Assembly: GCA_040386775.1 (NCBI GenBank)
Contig: JAZKEU010000008.1
Location: 99,794-163,793 of the forward strand
Direction: 5' to 3'
Length of the DNA stretch: 64,000 nucleotides
DNA from: Bdellovibrionota bacterium
GTDB lineage: Bacteria > Bdellovibrionota > Bdellovibrionia > Bdellovibrionales > JAEYZS01
Position numbers and translations under genes: made by a program. Under the pieces are notes generated by a model that saw only the letters and a program-made list of their open reading frames with translations, was not told the origin of the DNA and made no database searches. Positions 52,359 through 61,122 of this stretch are shown here, one piece after another (the first letter of the stretch is position 1; each line of letters begins with the position of its first letter).

Positions 52359-52774
52359 TTATGACTCCAAAAGTTCGAGACCCGTATGAATTCACTTGAA
52401 AAACACTATCTAAATATTTGGAATTATTGAAGAGAAAAATGGCGATATCTCGCAAATAACGTCATCGGAGACAGATCGAAATTCTCAAGGAGAAAATGCA
52501 TTACTGCTAGCAGTGAAAATGAAGCGCTTCGATATTATTAGACCTTTGCTAACATTCTACTGAATTCAAATGTTCTTCTTTTAAGAAGGAATCCAAACAA
52601 TTAGCGGATAACGAAATCTCTTCATTATTGAAGGGGCTTTTTAAATAATTCTTTCATCGAAATAGCTGACATAATGAATAACTTAAGAATATTTTGTAAT
52701 CAATACCTGTTAAAGACATAACACTTCCATTTTTAAACCAATTACGGATAAAATCACTTTTTTTAGGAGCTATT
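52359..52774. other. Intergenic region with one repeat copy
   Basis: About 415 bases with no coding frame. Repeat copy F lies at 52405-52444. A 12-bp direct repeat gataaaatcact occurs at 52748 and again across the start codon region at 52777. Nothing else was seen. Confidence 0.55.
52405..52444. repeat. Dispersed repeat, copy F (flank type)
   Basis: ctatctaaatatttggaatt then attgaagagaaaaatggcg. It matches the first 40 bases of copy C at 43935 and lies at the 5' end of the LysE gene, just as copy C lies at the 5' end of the DUF4267 gene. Confidence 0.6.
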
Positions 52775-53566
52775 ATGATAAAATCACTACTTGTATGTGT
52801 TGTTTTATGTGTTGGAACTTATGCCTACGCTGGTGAGAGTTTTGGACATTGCTCAGGACTTTTTAGCTCTTCCGAATCACATTTTTATTCAAATTCAAAA
52901 GTTAATTTGATCAAAACAAACAGCGGGATTGATGCGATATTTGAAGATGGCCATATTCAGACATTAGTGTATGGCGATGGCTTGGCTATTCCGTTTCAAT
53001 TACCTAATGGCCGTATTGTTGTAGGAACAGGTAAAGATATTATTGTTTTTTCACCAAAAGATAATACTTTTGAAATGAACACTTGGACACAAATATACAG
53101 CGACAGAAGCGCTATTACCAATTGGAATATTTCTCCCAATGGAAAATTTGTAGTTGCTACTAATACTTACTCCGAACATTTGCAGCTAGTCTCGATTGAA
53201 ATTGATAAATTCTTGTCATCTAATTACAAAGAAAAAAGACAAAGCCAAATAAACATAAATCCATTAGTTTTGAGAGATCAGGTAATTAAAGTTGTCCCAC
53301 AAGACGATGGCAGTGTCGTTGTTCATACTGTATCAGGAAAGATTTCGATAGGACGCGTGGATCTATTGGCTTCAGTTACAAAAATCAAGGCTATAGATGA
53401 GATGAGAACTCAAGAGCTTCCTATTGAGGCTGTGAAAATGAATATTAGAAATGCACTTGTTGAAATTGGGTATTCTTCGCAGCAAGCCGATACGTTAACG
53501 ACCGAAATGCTTAATTTTGAAAACAGAAATATTACTGCGCTTGAAATACTACAGCGTATGGCATGA
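52775..53566 (+). CDS. Secreted beta-propeller-like protein, member of a pair
   Basis: 263 residues. The signal peptide ends at AYAGE and is followed by SFGHCSGLFSSSESHFYSNS. The chain is beta-rich with repeated blade-like segments (IVVGTGKDIIVFSPKD and WNISPNGKFVVATNTYSEHL) and a helical C-terminus. AGGAGC precedes the ATG. It is related to the next gene by the shared opening C-S-G/S-L-F-S and a similar strand pattern. Function unknown. Confidence 0.72.
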   Translation: MIKSLLVCVVLCVGTYAYAGESFGHCSGLFSSSESHFYSNSKVNLIKTNSGIDAIFEDGHIQTLVYGDGLAIPFQLPNGRIVVGTGKDIIVFSPKDNTFEMNTWTQIYSDRSAITNWNISPNGKFVVATNTYSEHLQLVSIEIDKFLSSNYKEKRQSQININPLVLRDQVIKVVPQDDGSVVVHTVSGKISIGRVDLLASVTKIKAIDEMRTQELPIEAVKMNIRNALVEIGYSSQQADTLTTEMLNFENRNITALEILQRMA

Positions 53567-53606
53567 GTTGCATATAAAGATGCTAATCTAAACTAGGGAT
53601 CATATA

Positions 53607-54137
53607 ATGAAATTATTAATATTCTTTATTATCATACTTTTAAATTTCAATTTGCATGCGTCTAATACATGCTCCTCGCTTTTTTCAAGAAATGAGATCG
53701 GTAAAAATGGAGAAGCTAAATTAGAAATAAGTTCTATAGGTCAAATCAGCGTAACAGACTTAAACGGGAAAGAACTACTTCTTGAAAATAAATATTTCGA
53801 TGCCGAATATAGCTTTAAATTTACTCAAGAGGTAGTTGACGTTATATCAGGGCCTAAATGGTTTTTATTAATTGGAACTAAGACCCTGATATTGATTAAA
53901 AGAATTGATCAAAGAGACGATTCTCAAGAAACGAAGACCAATGGTATTCAATATCATTTTGGAAATAGCGGAGTATTTGATAACGTTATCCGTGTCGAAA
54001 AGGGCTCTAATGGTCTATTCACTGTGGTAGATCGTAAGCAAGATGGAAGCTTAGTCCATTATACTATGAAAGTAAGGGACGAAGATTTAGACCGAGACAT
54101 AGTCCTTCAAAGTCATACTACTCAAATTTCTCTTTGA
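53607..54137 (+). CDS. Secreted protein, shorter relative of the upstream gene
   Basis: 176 residues. The signal peptide ends at LHASN and is followed by TCSSLFSRNEIGKNGEAKLE, which parallels the opening of the preceding protein. The rest is beta-rich (WFLLIGTKTLILIKRIDQRD). The helical C-terminal part of the neighbour is absent. AGGGATC precedes the ATG, 40 bases after the previous stop. The two are probably one operon. It runs to six bases before the tRNA. Confidence 0.7.
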   Translation: MKLLIFFIIILLNFNLHASNTCSSLFSRNEIGKNGEAKLEISSIGQISVTDLNGKELLLENKYFDAEYSFKFTQEVVDVISGPKWFLLIGTKTLILIKRIDQRDDSQETKTNGIQYHFGNSGVFDNVIRVEKGSNGLFTVVDRKQDGSLVHYTMKVRDEDLDRDIVLQSHTTQISL

Positions 54138-54142
54138 AAAAT

Positions 54143-54219
54143 TGGCGGGGTGGACGGGACTCGAACCCGCGGCCTCCGCCGTGACAGGGCGGCGTTATAA
54201 CCAACTTAACTACCACCCC
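54143..54219 (-). tRNA. tRNA-Asp (anticodon GTC)
   Basis: Seventy-seven bases fold as a standard cloverleaf: acceptor GGGGTGG with CCACCCC, anticodon stem CCGCC/GGCGG with loop CTGTCAC, T arm GCGGG-TTCGAGT-CCCGT, and an encoded CCA end. The anticodon GTC lies at 54183-54185 of the plus strand, read in reverse. Confidence 0.96.
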
Positions 54220-54407
54220 GCAAAAGATGAAATAGTCGATCTATAATTAAATAGAAGACAAATATATAAGGCTTTTAGGTCACTTTGTTCAAGAATGTTT
54301 TGCGGTTGACGCGACGCTAACATTGCTATGAAAAGTATCAAACCATACATTTTATTGCATATTTTTATTTGTTGTCTGTATAAGTAAGCATCTCTGGGGA
54401 GGGGTTT

Positions 54408-55487
54408 ATGAAATCATTTATTATTCTATCACTTAGCATTTTTTTAATTTTTGAAAGCGCGACGGCAGCATTGCCAATTTTTGATACAGGAATAATGGTT
54501 CCGCAGGTCTTGAGTGGAAACGCAGCCACTCCTGATTTTACCAGCAAACAATTTTATCTCGAAGATGCTCCTCAAGGAATCGGGGCGCGCTCTGCTTGGT
54601 CACTCGCAGGCGGTACCGGAGAAAATGTAAAAATCATTGATATTGAAATTGGTTACGAACAAAAGCACGAAGATCTCGCTGCATTTTTCTTTAGTCCGAG
54701 CAATTTTCCCTCGATTGACCTGAATCATGGCTCGGCAGTGTTAGGTGTCTTGGCTGGCCAACCCAATTCAATGGGAATAATAGGCATTGCTCATGCGGCC
54801 GAAATGGGATTCATCGGATTCAAAGAAGGCGCGCAAGACGATGTTGATCAACCCTACATTGATGGGATCAATGAAGCGATTAAAGCAGCAATATCCAAAC
54901 TGGAAGCTGGAGATGTATTGGTCATCGAGCAACACATGGTGGGACCTGACAGCCGAAAATATACGGCAGTGGAATATTGGGAACCGATTTTTAATGAACT
55001 CAAAAAAGCCACGGATGCAGGAATTCATTGCGTGGAGGCTGCTGGCAATGGCGGTTCTAACTTTGACTCTCCCGTTTATGGTGGAGCCTTTGATTTAAAG
55101 CTTCGTGATTCAGGTTGCATCATGGTGGGCGCAGGTAGCGCTCAGAGTAAAGAAAGACTTGGATTCTCGAATTACGGTTCAAGAGTAGATGCCTTTGGAT
55201 TTGGTGAAATGGTAACTACGATTGGCTACGGGGATTTATTCAATGACGGAAGTCCTCGTGCTTATACTCAGAGATTCAATGGCACTTCTAGCGCTACTCC
55301 GATTGTGGCCGGAGCGGTGGCTGTGGTGAGTTCTATTGCGGAAGCTCAAGGCGTGGTTATAACACCTACAAAAATGCGTGAAGCTTTGCGTGCAACAGGC
55401 ACTTCGCAGGGACCGATGACAAAGGAAAAACGCATTGGTAATTTACCGAATGTCTCTGCGATGCTCGAGTATTTAAACTTAAAGTGA
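54408..55487 (+). CDS. Secreted subtilisin-like serine protease (S8)
   Basis: 359 residues. The signal peptide ends at ATAAL. The triad is visible: Asp in VKIIDIEIGYEQKHEDL, His in DLNHGSAVLGVLAG and Ser in FNGTSSATPIVAGAV. The oxyanion Asn is in EAAGNGGSNFDSP. It is shorter than many subtilases, with no long propeptide visible. GGGGAGGGG precedes the ATG. A role in prey protein digestion is likely by context of the phylum. Its 3' end overlaps the converging arginase-like gene by 9 bases. Confidence 0.9.
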   Translation: MKSFIILSLSIFLIFESATAALPIFDTGIMVPQVLSGNAATPDFTSKQFYLEDAPQGIGARSAWSLAGGTGENVKIIDIEIGYEQKHEDLAAFFFSPSNFPSIDLNHGSAVLGVLAGQPNSMGIIGIAHAAEMGFIGFKEGAQDDVDQPYIDGINEAIKAAISKLEAGDVLVIEQHMVGPDSRKYTAVEYWEPIFNELKKATDAGIHCVEAAGNGGSNFDSPVYGGAFDLKLRDSGCIMVGAGSAQSKERLGFSNYGSRVDAFGFGEMVTTIGYGDLFNDGSPRAYTQRFNGTSSATPIVAGAVAVVSSIAEAQGVVITPTKMREALRATGTSQGPMTKEKRIGNLPNVSAMLEYLNLK

Positions 55488-56435
55488 TTCAAACATAATT
55501 TGAGCAGCTAATTTCGAAGTCTTATTATCCTGATCAAGAGGTGGTGAGACTTCGTAAATACCTAGAAGCTTTACATCCAGTCTTTCACGTAAAACTTTGA
55601 AAACTGTAAAGAAATTTTCTGGATCAAAACCAGTCGCAAAACTCTGACTGCATCCCGGCGCATAGGCATTTGAAAACCCATCAATATCGACACTCAAGTA
55701 ACAAGCTCTTTTCTTGAGCAAGAACGGCTCCAGGAATTCTAGGATTTTTATATGTGCAGAAACTCCAGAATATAGAATTTCATCGTAAGAAAGAATATGA
55801 GCGTCTTTGGATTGTGCCCATTCAAGATGATATCTGCTGTTGCAATGAGATTGGATACCGATCTCTAGAAAATCAAATTCCACTTCAAGCTCAGATCGGT
55901 ATTTCGATAGCAATCTATAGAAAGGTGTTCCGCTAGTGATATTATCTTTGTGTGGTCTGACATCCAAGTGAGCATCAAAGTTTATAATCAAAGGCTTTTG
56001 CTCTTTGTCTGATTTTTTTTGGAACACTTCCAAAAATGCTGCGCCATCAGGATATCCGTAATCATGACCGCCACCCAAAGTGATCACTCGGGTTTGCTTT
56101 AAAAGATCTTCAAGGGCACTTTGCGCTTTCTCGTGACGGTCTTCCAGTGTTCCTTCAATTTTTAAATCTCCAAGATCATAGATCTTTGAGTCTATGTTTT
56201 TCAAAAGGTGGGGAGTCATCTTGTAGAAATTTTCTCGGATGATCTTAGGAGCGTCTTTTGCTCCAGGTCTGCCCTTGTTATTTAGAATGCCTTCGTCGTC
56301 AGGGTATCCCAAGATGACAACAGAATCTTTAAGATCTGTGACTTCAGTAAGACTTCTCGCAAAATCTCCGAGTCTTAAATCTTGAGGATTGTCTCTTGTA
56401 AAAAATGTTTTGTTGGGAACGAAGTTTTTGAACAT
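55479..56435 (-). CDS. Arginase/formimidoylglutamase-family hydrolase
   Basis: 318 residues. The ureohydrolase motifs are in place: GGGHDYGYPDG, NFDAHLDVR and SVDIDGFSNAYAPG. They supply the His and Asp ligands of the two-manganese site. The overall pattern is nearer to formimidoylglutamase (HutG) than to arginase, but the substrate cannot be told from motifs. It starts three bases after the M42-type peptidase gene, so the two form an operon for amino-acid breakdown (inference). Confidence 0.88.
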   Translation of the reverse strand: MFKNFVPNKTFFTRDNPQDLRLGDFARSLTEVTDLKDSVVILGYPDDEGILNNKGRPGAKDAPKIIRENFYKMTPHLLKNIDSKIYDLGDLKIEGTLEDRHEKAQSALEDLLKQTRVITLGGGHDYGYPDGAAFLEVFQKKSDKEQKPLIINFDAHLDVRPHKDNITSGTPFYRLLSKYRSELEVEFDFLEIGIQSHCNSRYHLEWAQSKDAHILSYDEILYSGVSAHIKILEFLEPFLLKKRACYLSVDIDGFSNAYAPGCSQSFATGFDPENFFTVFKVLRERLDVKLLGIYEVSPPLDQDNKTSKLAAQIMFESL

Positions 56436-56438
56436 ATA

Positions 56439-57545
56439 TTATTCCAACATCTTATTTAGATTTTTAAGATTTACCATAAGTCTTTTCTGAAGATCAGGAC
56501 CTACAGTTTTGAATATTTTCAGGTTCTTTGCAACTTCTGCAAGTAATCTTCTTCCATTTTCCGCATCATCCAAGTGGATGATCTCAGGAGCAGGACCTTT
56601 TACGCCTTGGTTATGATAATTCTTAAGAGGAACGGCGAGTCCCATTGTTTTGTAACCAAATTGCGATAGAGCAGTGGCTTCGCAAGATCCACCGTCCATA
56701 ATTCTCTTTTGGAATTTGAACTTTTGATCTTTGGCTTTTAGGGCTTGCGCTTGCTTTTGGATAAAGAGTGAGAAGTTAGAATCAAACAGCGTTGAGGCAT
56801 CACCCAATCGAATTACGGGGCCTTCACCTAAAAGTGCTCCTGGCAAAGTTCTTGAAGCTTCAAGGGACACGACCATTGTGTTCATGGGAATCACTTTGGA
56901 TTTGATCATATGAAGACATCCTACAAATCCCACCTCTTCAGCTCTGGTGAAAACTGCAATGGCGGGGACTTTTAATTTCTTAACGTCAATTAAAGCTCCA
57001 ATGGCCATCACACAACCGGCAAGATCATCGGCGCATTTGGTATGGACATACCCATTGCGGTATTTAAAACCTTCAAAGTTAAAGGCTCCAAAATAATTTT
57101 TTGTTTTGACGGCTTTTTCGTTTAATTCTTTTGTCGTTTCAATTTCGAAAGGAATACCTTCTCGGTGATTTCCTTTAAGATCGAAATTTCTGATTGTGCC
57201 TTTATAAAACTTCTCTGAGGTCACGTCAGAGAAAATTCTTACCAGTTTTCCTTCCATTTGGTGGAAAGGGGCTCCGCCATACCAAGTGGCTTTATATTTA
57301 TAGGCAGATATTTTTTCATGGATGATAAAGCCTGGATGATCTGTGTGTGCAAAAAATGCAACATGGTCCTTGGACTTTAATTTTTGTGCACTTGAAACGC
57401 CGGCGATGATTTGGCCTACGGAATCTTCGAAGTAGGGAATTTTGTTTTCTTCTAAAATGGATTTGATTTCAGCGAGCACAAAAGACTCTCTAAATGGAGC
57501 AGTTGGTTGGTTAAATAATCTCTCAGTCAGGGTTTGCGTATTCAT
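56439..57545 (-). CDS. M42/M28-type zinc aminopeptidase
   Basis: 368 residues. Metal-ligand motifs HTDHPGF, KCADDLAG, TRAEEVGFVG and SLEAS, and the final NYHNQG, follow the M42 glutamyl aminopeptidase pattern. A cytoplasmic peptidase that trims peptides is expected. AGGAA precedes the ATG. It heads a two-gene operon with the arginase-like gene. The start is only 17 bases from the divergent gene at 57563. Confidence 0.87.
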   Translation of the reverse strand: MNTQTLTERLFNQPTAPFRESFVLAEIKSILEENKIPYFEDSVGQIIAGVSSAQKLKSKDHVAFFAHTDHPGFIIHEKISAYKYKATWYGGAPFHQMEGKLVRIFSDVTSEKFYKGTIRNFDLKGNHREGIPFEIETTKELNEKAVKTKNYFGAFNFEGFKYRNGYVHTKCADDLAGCVMAIGALIDVKKLKVPAIAVFTRAEEVGFVGCLHMIKSKVIPMNTMVVSLEASRTLPGALLGEGPVIRLGDASTLFDSNFSLFIQKQAQALKAKDQKFKFQKRIMDGGSCEATALSQFGYKTMGLAVPLKNYHNQGVKGPAPEIIHLDDAENGRRLLAEVAKNLKIFKTVGPDLQKRLMVNLKNLNKMLE

Positions 57546-57562
57546 AAAAATTCCTATACTTT

Positions 57563-58015
57563 ATGTCCATGGCTCACGTTCAGCATTCTAGCGTAATACC
57601 GGTTTCAAAAAACGATCTTTTTGATTTTCTATCAGACTATCGCAAACGTCCACGCATTATGCCACCTGACATAAGTTTAGAGCTAACTTCTGTGCCTGGC
57701 GAGCTAAAAACTGGTGTGATCTATAACTTTAAGATCACAAGGTATGGTATGAGCTATGCTTTCGCGGTAAATATTGAAAACTGCATTAAAGGCAGCACGA
57801 TTGTTGAAAAATCCCAAACAAGTTTTTTTGATGAATGGACAAATACCATTCTTTTTGAGGAGCATGGGGAGAAGGCTACGCTCTTAACCAGTATTATGGA
57901 GTATAAGCTTCCTTACGGCGTTCTAGGAACCCTTGCGGATGACTTATTTGTTAAGGGTGACCTCTTGAGAATCTTGACTTACAGCCACAATAAGATCAAA
58001 AGTTTCTTTGACTGA
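57563..58015 (+). CDS. SRPBCC/START-like domain protein
   Basis: 150 residues. The chain has SVIPVSKNDLFDFLSDYRKR, later FDEWTNTILFEEHGEKATLL and a final amphipathic helix, as in the polyketide-cyclase or coenzyme Q-binding type. No signal peptide. There is almost no leader: TATACT lies just before the ATG, so translation may be leaderless or begin at the ATG at 57569. It is divergent from the peptidase gene. Confidence 0.75.
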   Translation: MSMAHVQHSSVIPVSKNDLFDFLSDYRKRPRIMPPDISLELTSVPGELKTGVIYNFKITRYGMSYAFAVNIENCIKGSTIVEKSQTSFFDEWTNTILFEEHGEKATLLTSIMEYKLPYGVLGTLADDLFVKGDLLRILTYSHNKIKSFFD

Positions 58016-58126
58016 TTTTTCATCTCACTTTTTTTCAAAAGTCTTTTTGAAATCCCTTCCAATTTAAAGTCTCGAATTGTCTAACCACCAAGACAAAGAC
58101 ATACTTTTCGAATCTAGGGGGGAATC

Positions 58127-59125
58127 ATGTTCAAATATCTAATTCTTTCCGTTCTACTTGCTTACTCTCAGTATTCAAATGCATTAATAGCTAATGATAT
58201 CAGATCGGGTCTTGAGGCAGCGAGAACCTTTCACGAGTATATAGAAGAAACTGTAGAGCCTGGAATTGTTAAAACTTTAAAAAAATATAAAGAAAATCCT
58301 CTAGAATTTTGTGAGTCTCTTTCGCATATGTCAGATAATGAATTGATTTATCTCAATGATGTAATCGATGGAATAAGATCTGAAGTTCCGTGTGCAGTAC
58401 CTGTAAGCCAAAGAATTAGTGATTTTTATGAGAATTATAGAAATGGATCTATATACCGTATCAAAATTAATTCATTAATTAAATTATTACCTCTTGCTAA
58501 AATGGAATCAGCTAAAATTATTTTAGACAAAGCCTACTCTCTGCCTGCTGAAAAACAACTGCCAGCCAAAGTTATCAATCTTACTTTCGATGATGGACCT
58601 CATGAGAGCAATACGGAAAGAGTATTAAAGATCTTAGAGGATTATAATATTAAGGCGAATTTTTTCGTGGTGGGTAGAAACGTCAAAAAATATCCAACGC
58701 TGGTCGAAAAAACTGCTTCCCTTGGACATGCTATTGGCGGTCACTCAATGACTCATGCAAGTTTGGATAAATTGAGTTTTGATTCTGCTAAAAAAGAAAT
58801 TGATCAAACATTTGATATAGTAAAAAGCATATTGAGTGGAGTAGATCCATTCTTTAGATTTCCCTATGGTGCGAGAACAAAAGCTCTTAGAGCTTATTTA
58901 AGCGAAAATAATATTTCTGATTTTTTCTGGAATGTAGACACTCTGGATTGGAAATACAAAGATCCAGATGTTTTATTAAAATACGCTCTTGAACAAACAA
59001 CAAAGACGGGCAGAGGGATTGTTTTATTCCATGATGTGCAGCCACAGACATCGGCGATTTTACCGGAGTATCTGAATACTCTCGCAAATTCAGGTTACAG
59101 CACCGTGGTTTACGAACCTCAGTAA
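58127..59125 (+). CDS. Secreted polysaccharide deacetylase (NodB domain)
   Basis: 332 residues. The signal peptide ends at YSNAL. A helical region of about 130 residues precedes the catalytic domain. The NodB motifs follow: LTFDDGPHESNTERVLKILE with the catalytic Asp, GHAIGGHSMTHASL with the His pair, FFRFPYGARTKAL, then DTLDW and IVLFHD. The enzyme removes acetyl from peptidoglycan or chitin-like sugars. Predators of this group use such deacetylases on the prey wall. GGGGGGAA precedes the ATG. A strong terminator follows. Confidence 0.92.
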   Translation: MFKYLILSVLLAYSQYSNALIANDIRSGLEAARTFHEYIEETVEPGIVKTLKKYKENPLEFCESLSHMSDNELIYLNDVIDGIRSEVPCAVPVSQRISDFYENYRNGSIYRIKINSLIKLLPLAKMESAKIILDKAYSLPAEKQLPAKVINLTFDDGPHESNTERVLKILEDYNIKANFFVVGRNVKKYPTLVEKTASLGHAIGGHSMTHASLDKLSFDSAKKEIDQTFDIVKSILSGVDPFFRFPYGARTKALRAYLSENNISDFFWNVDTLDWKYKDPDVLLKYALEQTTKTGRGIVLFHDVQPQTSAILPEYLNTLANSGYSTVVYEPQ

Positions 59126-59135
59126 GAGAGCAAAA

Positions 59136-59180
59136 AAAAGCCTGGTTTTCTGTTTTATTTAAACAAGAAACCAGGCTTTT
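59136..59180 (+). terminator. Strong intrinsic terminator
   Basis: aaagcctggttt and aaaccaggcttt form a long stem with a small internal mismatch (the arms extend to tgttt/aaaca). The A-run before and T-run after allow action in both directions. Confidence 0.85.
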
Positions 59181-59305
59181 AAACCACCATTCAGAAGTAC
59201 CTACGGGCTACTTGTGAAACTTACTTTTATAAGTCTACGCATGAGAAGAATTCCAGTCAAAGAAGCTTTCTAAATTTTAAAGAACTAGACCAGCTCTTTT
59301 TTTAA

Positions 59306-60352
59306 TCACATTTTTTGAATTGCCCACTCAATAAGCTCTTGAGAAAAGTCCGGCAAAGTTTCATCGTTTCTTAGATTCAATAGATCTTGTTTCAATTCTT
59401 TTAAGTCGTAATGAACGCTGATGAGGATTGCGTTTCTTTTGTGTGCCCAGGGTTTTGCGCGGTTCATGGGCGTGTTATTAAAAAAAGTTTTTATGCTTTG
59501 AGTATCTAAACAGAGGATGCTTTTAATTTCAGCAATCAGTTCATTGCGGTTTTTAATAGGGTCTAGGTCGTTAGAGACCTTAAGAGTTTCTTTATATATC
59601 TTCTGATTCCACGGACAAACTGTTTGGCAAAGATCGCAACCATAATACCAACCTTCAAATTTATCCCGGAGTTCGAGGGGTGGGGTCTTTTTAGATTCTA
59701 TGGTCCAGTAAGAAATGCATTTGTTGGAATCCAAAACTCTCGGCTCAACCAAAGCGTTGGTAGGGCAAATATCAATGCACCTTGTGCAAGTCCCACAACG
59801 ATCGGGGTGAACATCAAGTTTTGCTTTAACTTCCAAGGTTGAGTAAATCTCTCCGATAAAGAAAAACGATCCTTTCTTCTCGTTGATCAAACACGTGTTC
59901 TTTCCTACCCAACCTAGGCCTGCGCGATATGCAAGGTCTCTTTCGAGCACGGGCTTAGAATCGGTGAAGGCTACGAACTCATGTTCTGGATATTTTACTT
60001 TAAGTATTTTACATAAATCATCGAGTTCTTTTTGAAACCAAACATGATAATCTTCTTGTTTCGCATAAGAAGCGACTTTCAAATGTTTTAATGGAAACGC
60101 TTCATCTTGCTTTGAATAATACTCTTTTCCAAAAACGAAAGAGGTCTGAGCCTTTTTGAGTAATAGTTGAGGTGTTTCTTTAATTTCTATATGCCGTTTT
60201 AAATAATCCATATCCGCATGGTAGTTTTGCTCTACCCAAGATTTGTAGAAGGCCATACTCATAGGCTTTTCGAGCGTGGTCCAGCCGTAGTGATCAAAAC
60301 CATTTTCTTCGAATGTTTGCTTTAAGCTGGAGACGTTATGAGAATTACTCAT
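59306..60352 (-). CDS. queG: Epoxyqueuosine reductase
   Basis: 348 residues. Two 4Fe-4S clusters are marked by CGTCTRCIDICP and CDLCQTVCPWN. The cobalamin-binding N-terminal domain and VEPRVLDSNKCISYWTIE are typical of QueG. It makes queuosine in tRNA wobble position 34 by reducing the epoxide, with cobalamin. The ATG overlaps the stop of the HEPN gene by eight bases (ATGAGTAA), so translation is coupled to the HEPN/MNT pair. Confidence 0.95.
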   Translation of the reverse strand: MSNSHNVSSLKQTFEENGFDHYGWTTLEKPMSMAFYKSWVEQNYHADMDYLKRHIEIKETPQLLLKKAQTSFVFGKEYYSKQDEAFPLKHLKVASYAKQEDYHVWFQKELDDLCKILKVKYPEHEFVAFTDSKPVLERDLAYRAGLGWVGKNTCLINEKKGSFFFIGEIYSTLEVKAKLDVHPDRCGTCTRCIDICPTNALVEPRVLDSNKCISYWTIESKKTPPLELRDKFEGWYYGCDLCQTVCPWNQKIYKETLKVSNDLDPIKNRNELIAEIKSILCLDTQSIKTFFNNTPMNRAKPWAHKRNAILISVHYDLKELKQDLLNLRNDETLPDFSQELIEWAIQKM

Positions 60353-60731
60353 TTATTTTTTGAAGAATATTTTTATATACATCTTCGGCAATTTTCAATG
60401 CTTTAGAAACTTCTTCACCAGTTAAGTTTTGCTCTACAAGTTGTGGGTATCGGAATTTAGCCGCATACTGAGTTAAAAAATGTGCGCCATCTAGCAAGTT
60501 TTTTAAACTATCATCATGAACATTAATATCTCTAGTTAATTCATTAATATCATGAGTTTTTTTAATTTTTTTTCTTAAAAAAACCAGATATGCTTTAATT
60601 GATTTCTCAGCTACTTGCTGACTTAAAAACAATACGATATTTGCGTGCTCAATTCCCAAAGAAGAAAGAACTTTTGCTGTGTTTAATTCTGTTCTGGCTA
60701 TTTTTAACCATTCCTGGACCATCTTAGACAT
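60345..60731 (-). CDS. HEPN domain protein
   Basis: 128 residues from the ATG at 60731, which overlaps the MNT stop by eight bases (ATGTCTAA). Longer in-frame starts within the MNT gene are rejected. The helical pattern NIVLFLSQQVAEKSIKAYLV followed by the loop KKTHDINEL matches HEPN proteins, which are often toxins or RNases whose partner is an MNT nucleotidyltransferase. It forms the middle of the three-gene unit with queG. Confidence 0.82.
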   Translation of the reverse strand: MSKMVQEWLKIARTELNTAKVLSSLGIEHANIVLFLSQQVAEKSIKAYLVFLRKKIKKTHDINELTRDINVHDDSLKNLLDGAHFLTQYAAKFRYPQLVEQNLTGEEVSKALKIAEDVYKNILQKINE

Positions 60732-61041
60732 TAAGCTCAATTCCTTCTTGTACGCATTCGTAAGGAATTGCTCCAAATTCAGTTTTCCATTCATCAAATT
60801 CTTTTTGAGTATAAATTAAAAAATCAATACTTGCAGGGACATCAAATGTTGATAAATGTAAGTTACCAATGAGTTCAGATCTTCTGCCTGTGACTTCGTC
60901 TACTATAATAAGAATGTCATAATCGCTATGATCACTGTGATCCCCGCGAGCTCTAGATCCGAATAAGTAAATCTTAGAAGGAGCCAACTGCTTCTTTATG
61001 ATTTGAACTATTTGATTGAGAATTAGATCTTCGTTTTGCAC
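60724..61041 (-). CDS. MNT-type minimal nucleotidyltransferase
   Basis: 105 residues. The core LFGSRARGDHSDHSDYDILI is the nucleotidyltransferase signature with Gly-Ser and the Asp-x-Asp. Such MNT proteins often pair with HEPN and adenylylate it to neutralise it. A GTG at 61041 is the likely start. No ribosome site is visible. It is divergent from the CCA-type gene. Confidence 0.86.
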   Translation of the reverse strand: MQNEDLILNQIVQIIKKQLAPSKIYLFGSRARGDHSDHSDYDILIIVDEVTGRRSELIGNLHLSTFDVPASIDFLIYTQKEFDEWKTEFGAIPYECVQEGIELNV

Positions 61042-61122
61042 AAAAATATTTTTAACGTATTCTCAACTCAAAAACAACTTAAACTGTTTACAAATTATAT
61101 TAATGATATCAAGATATTATCC

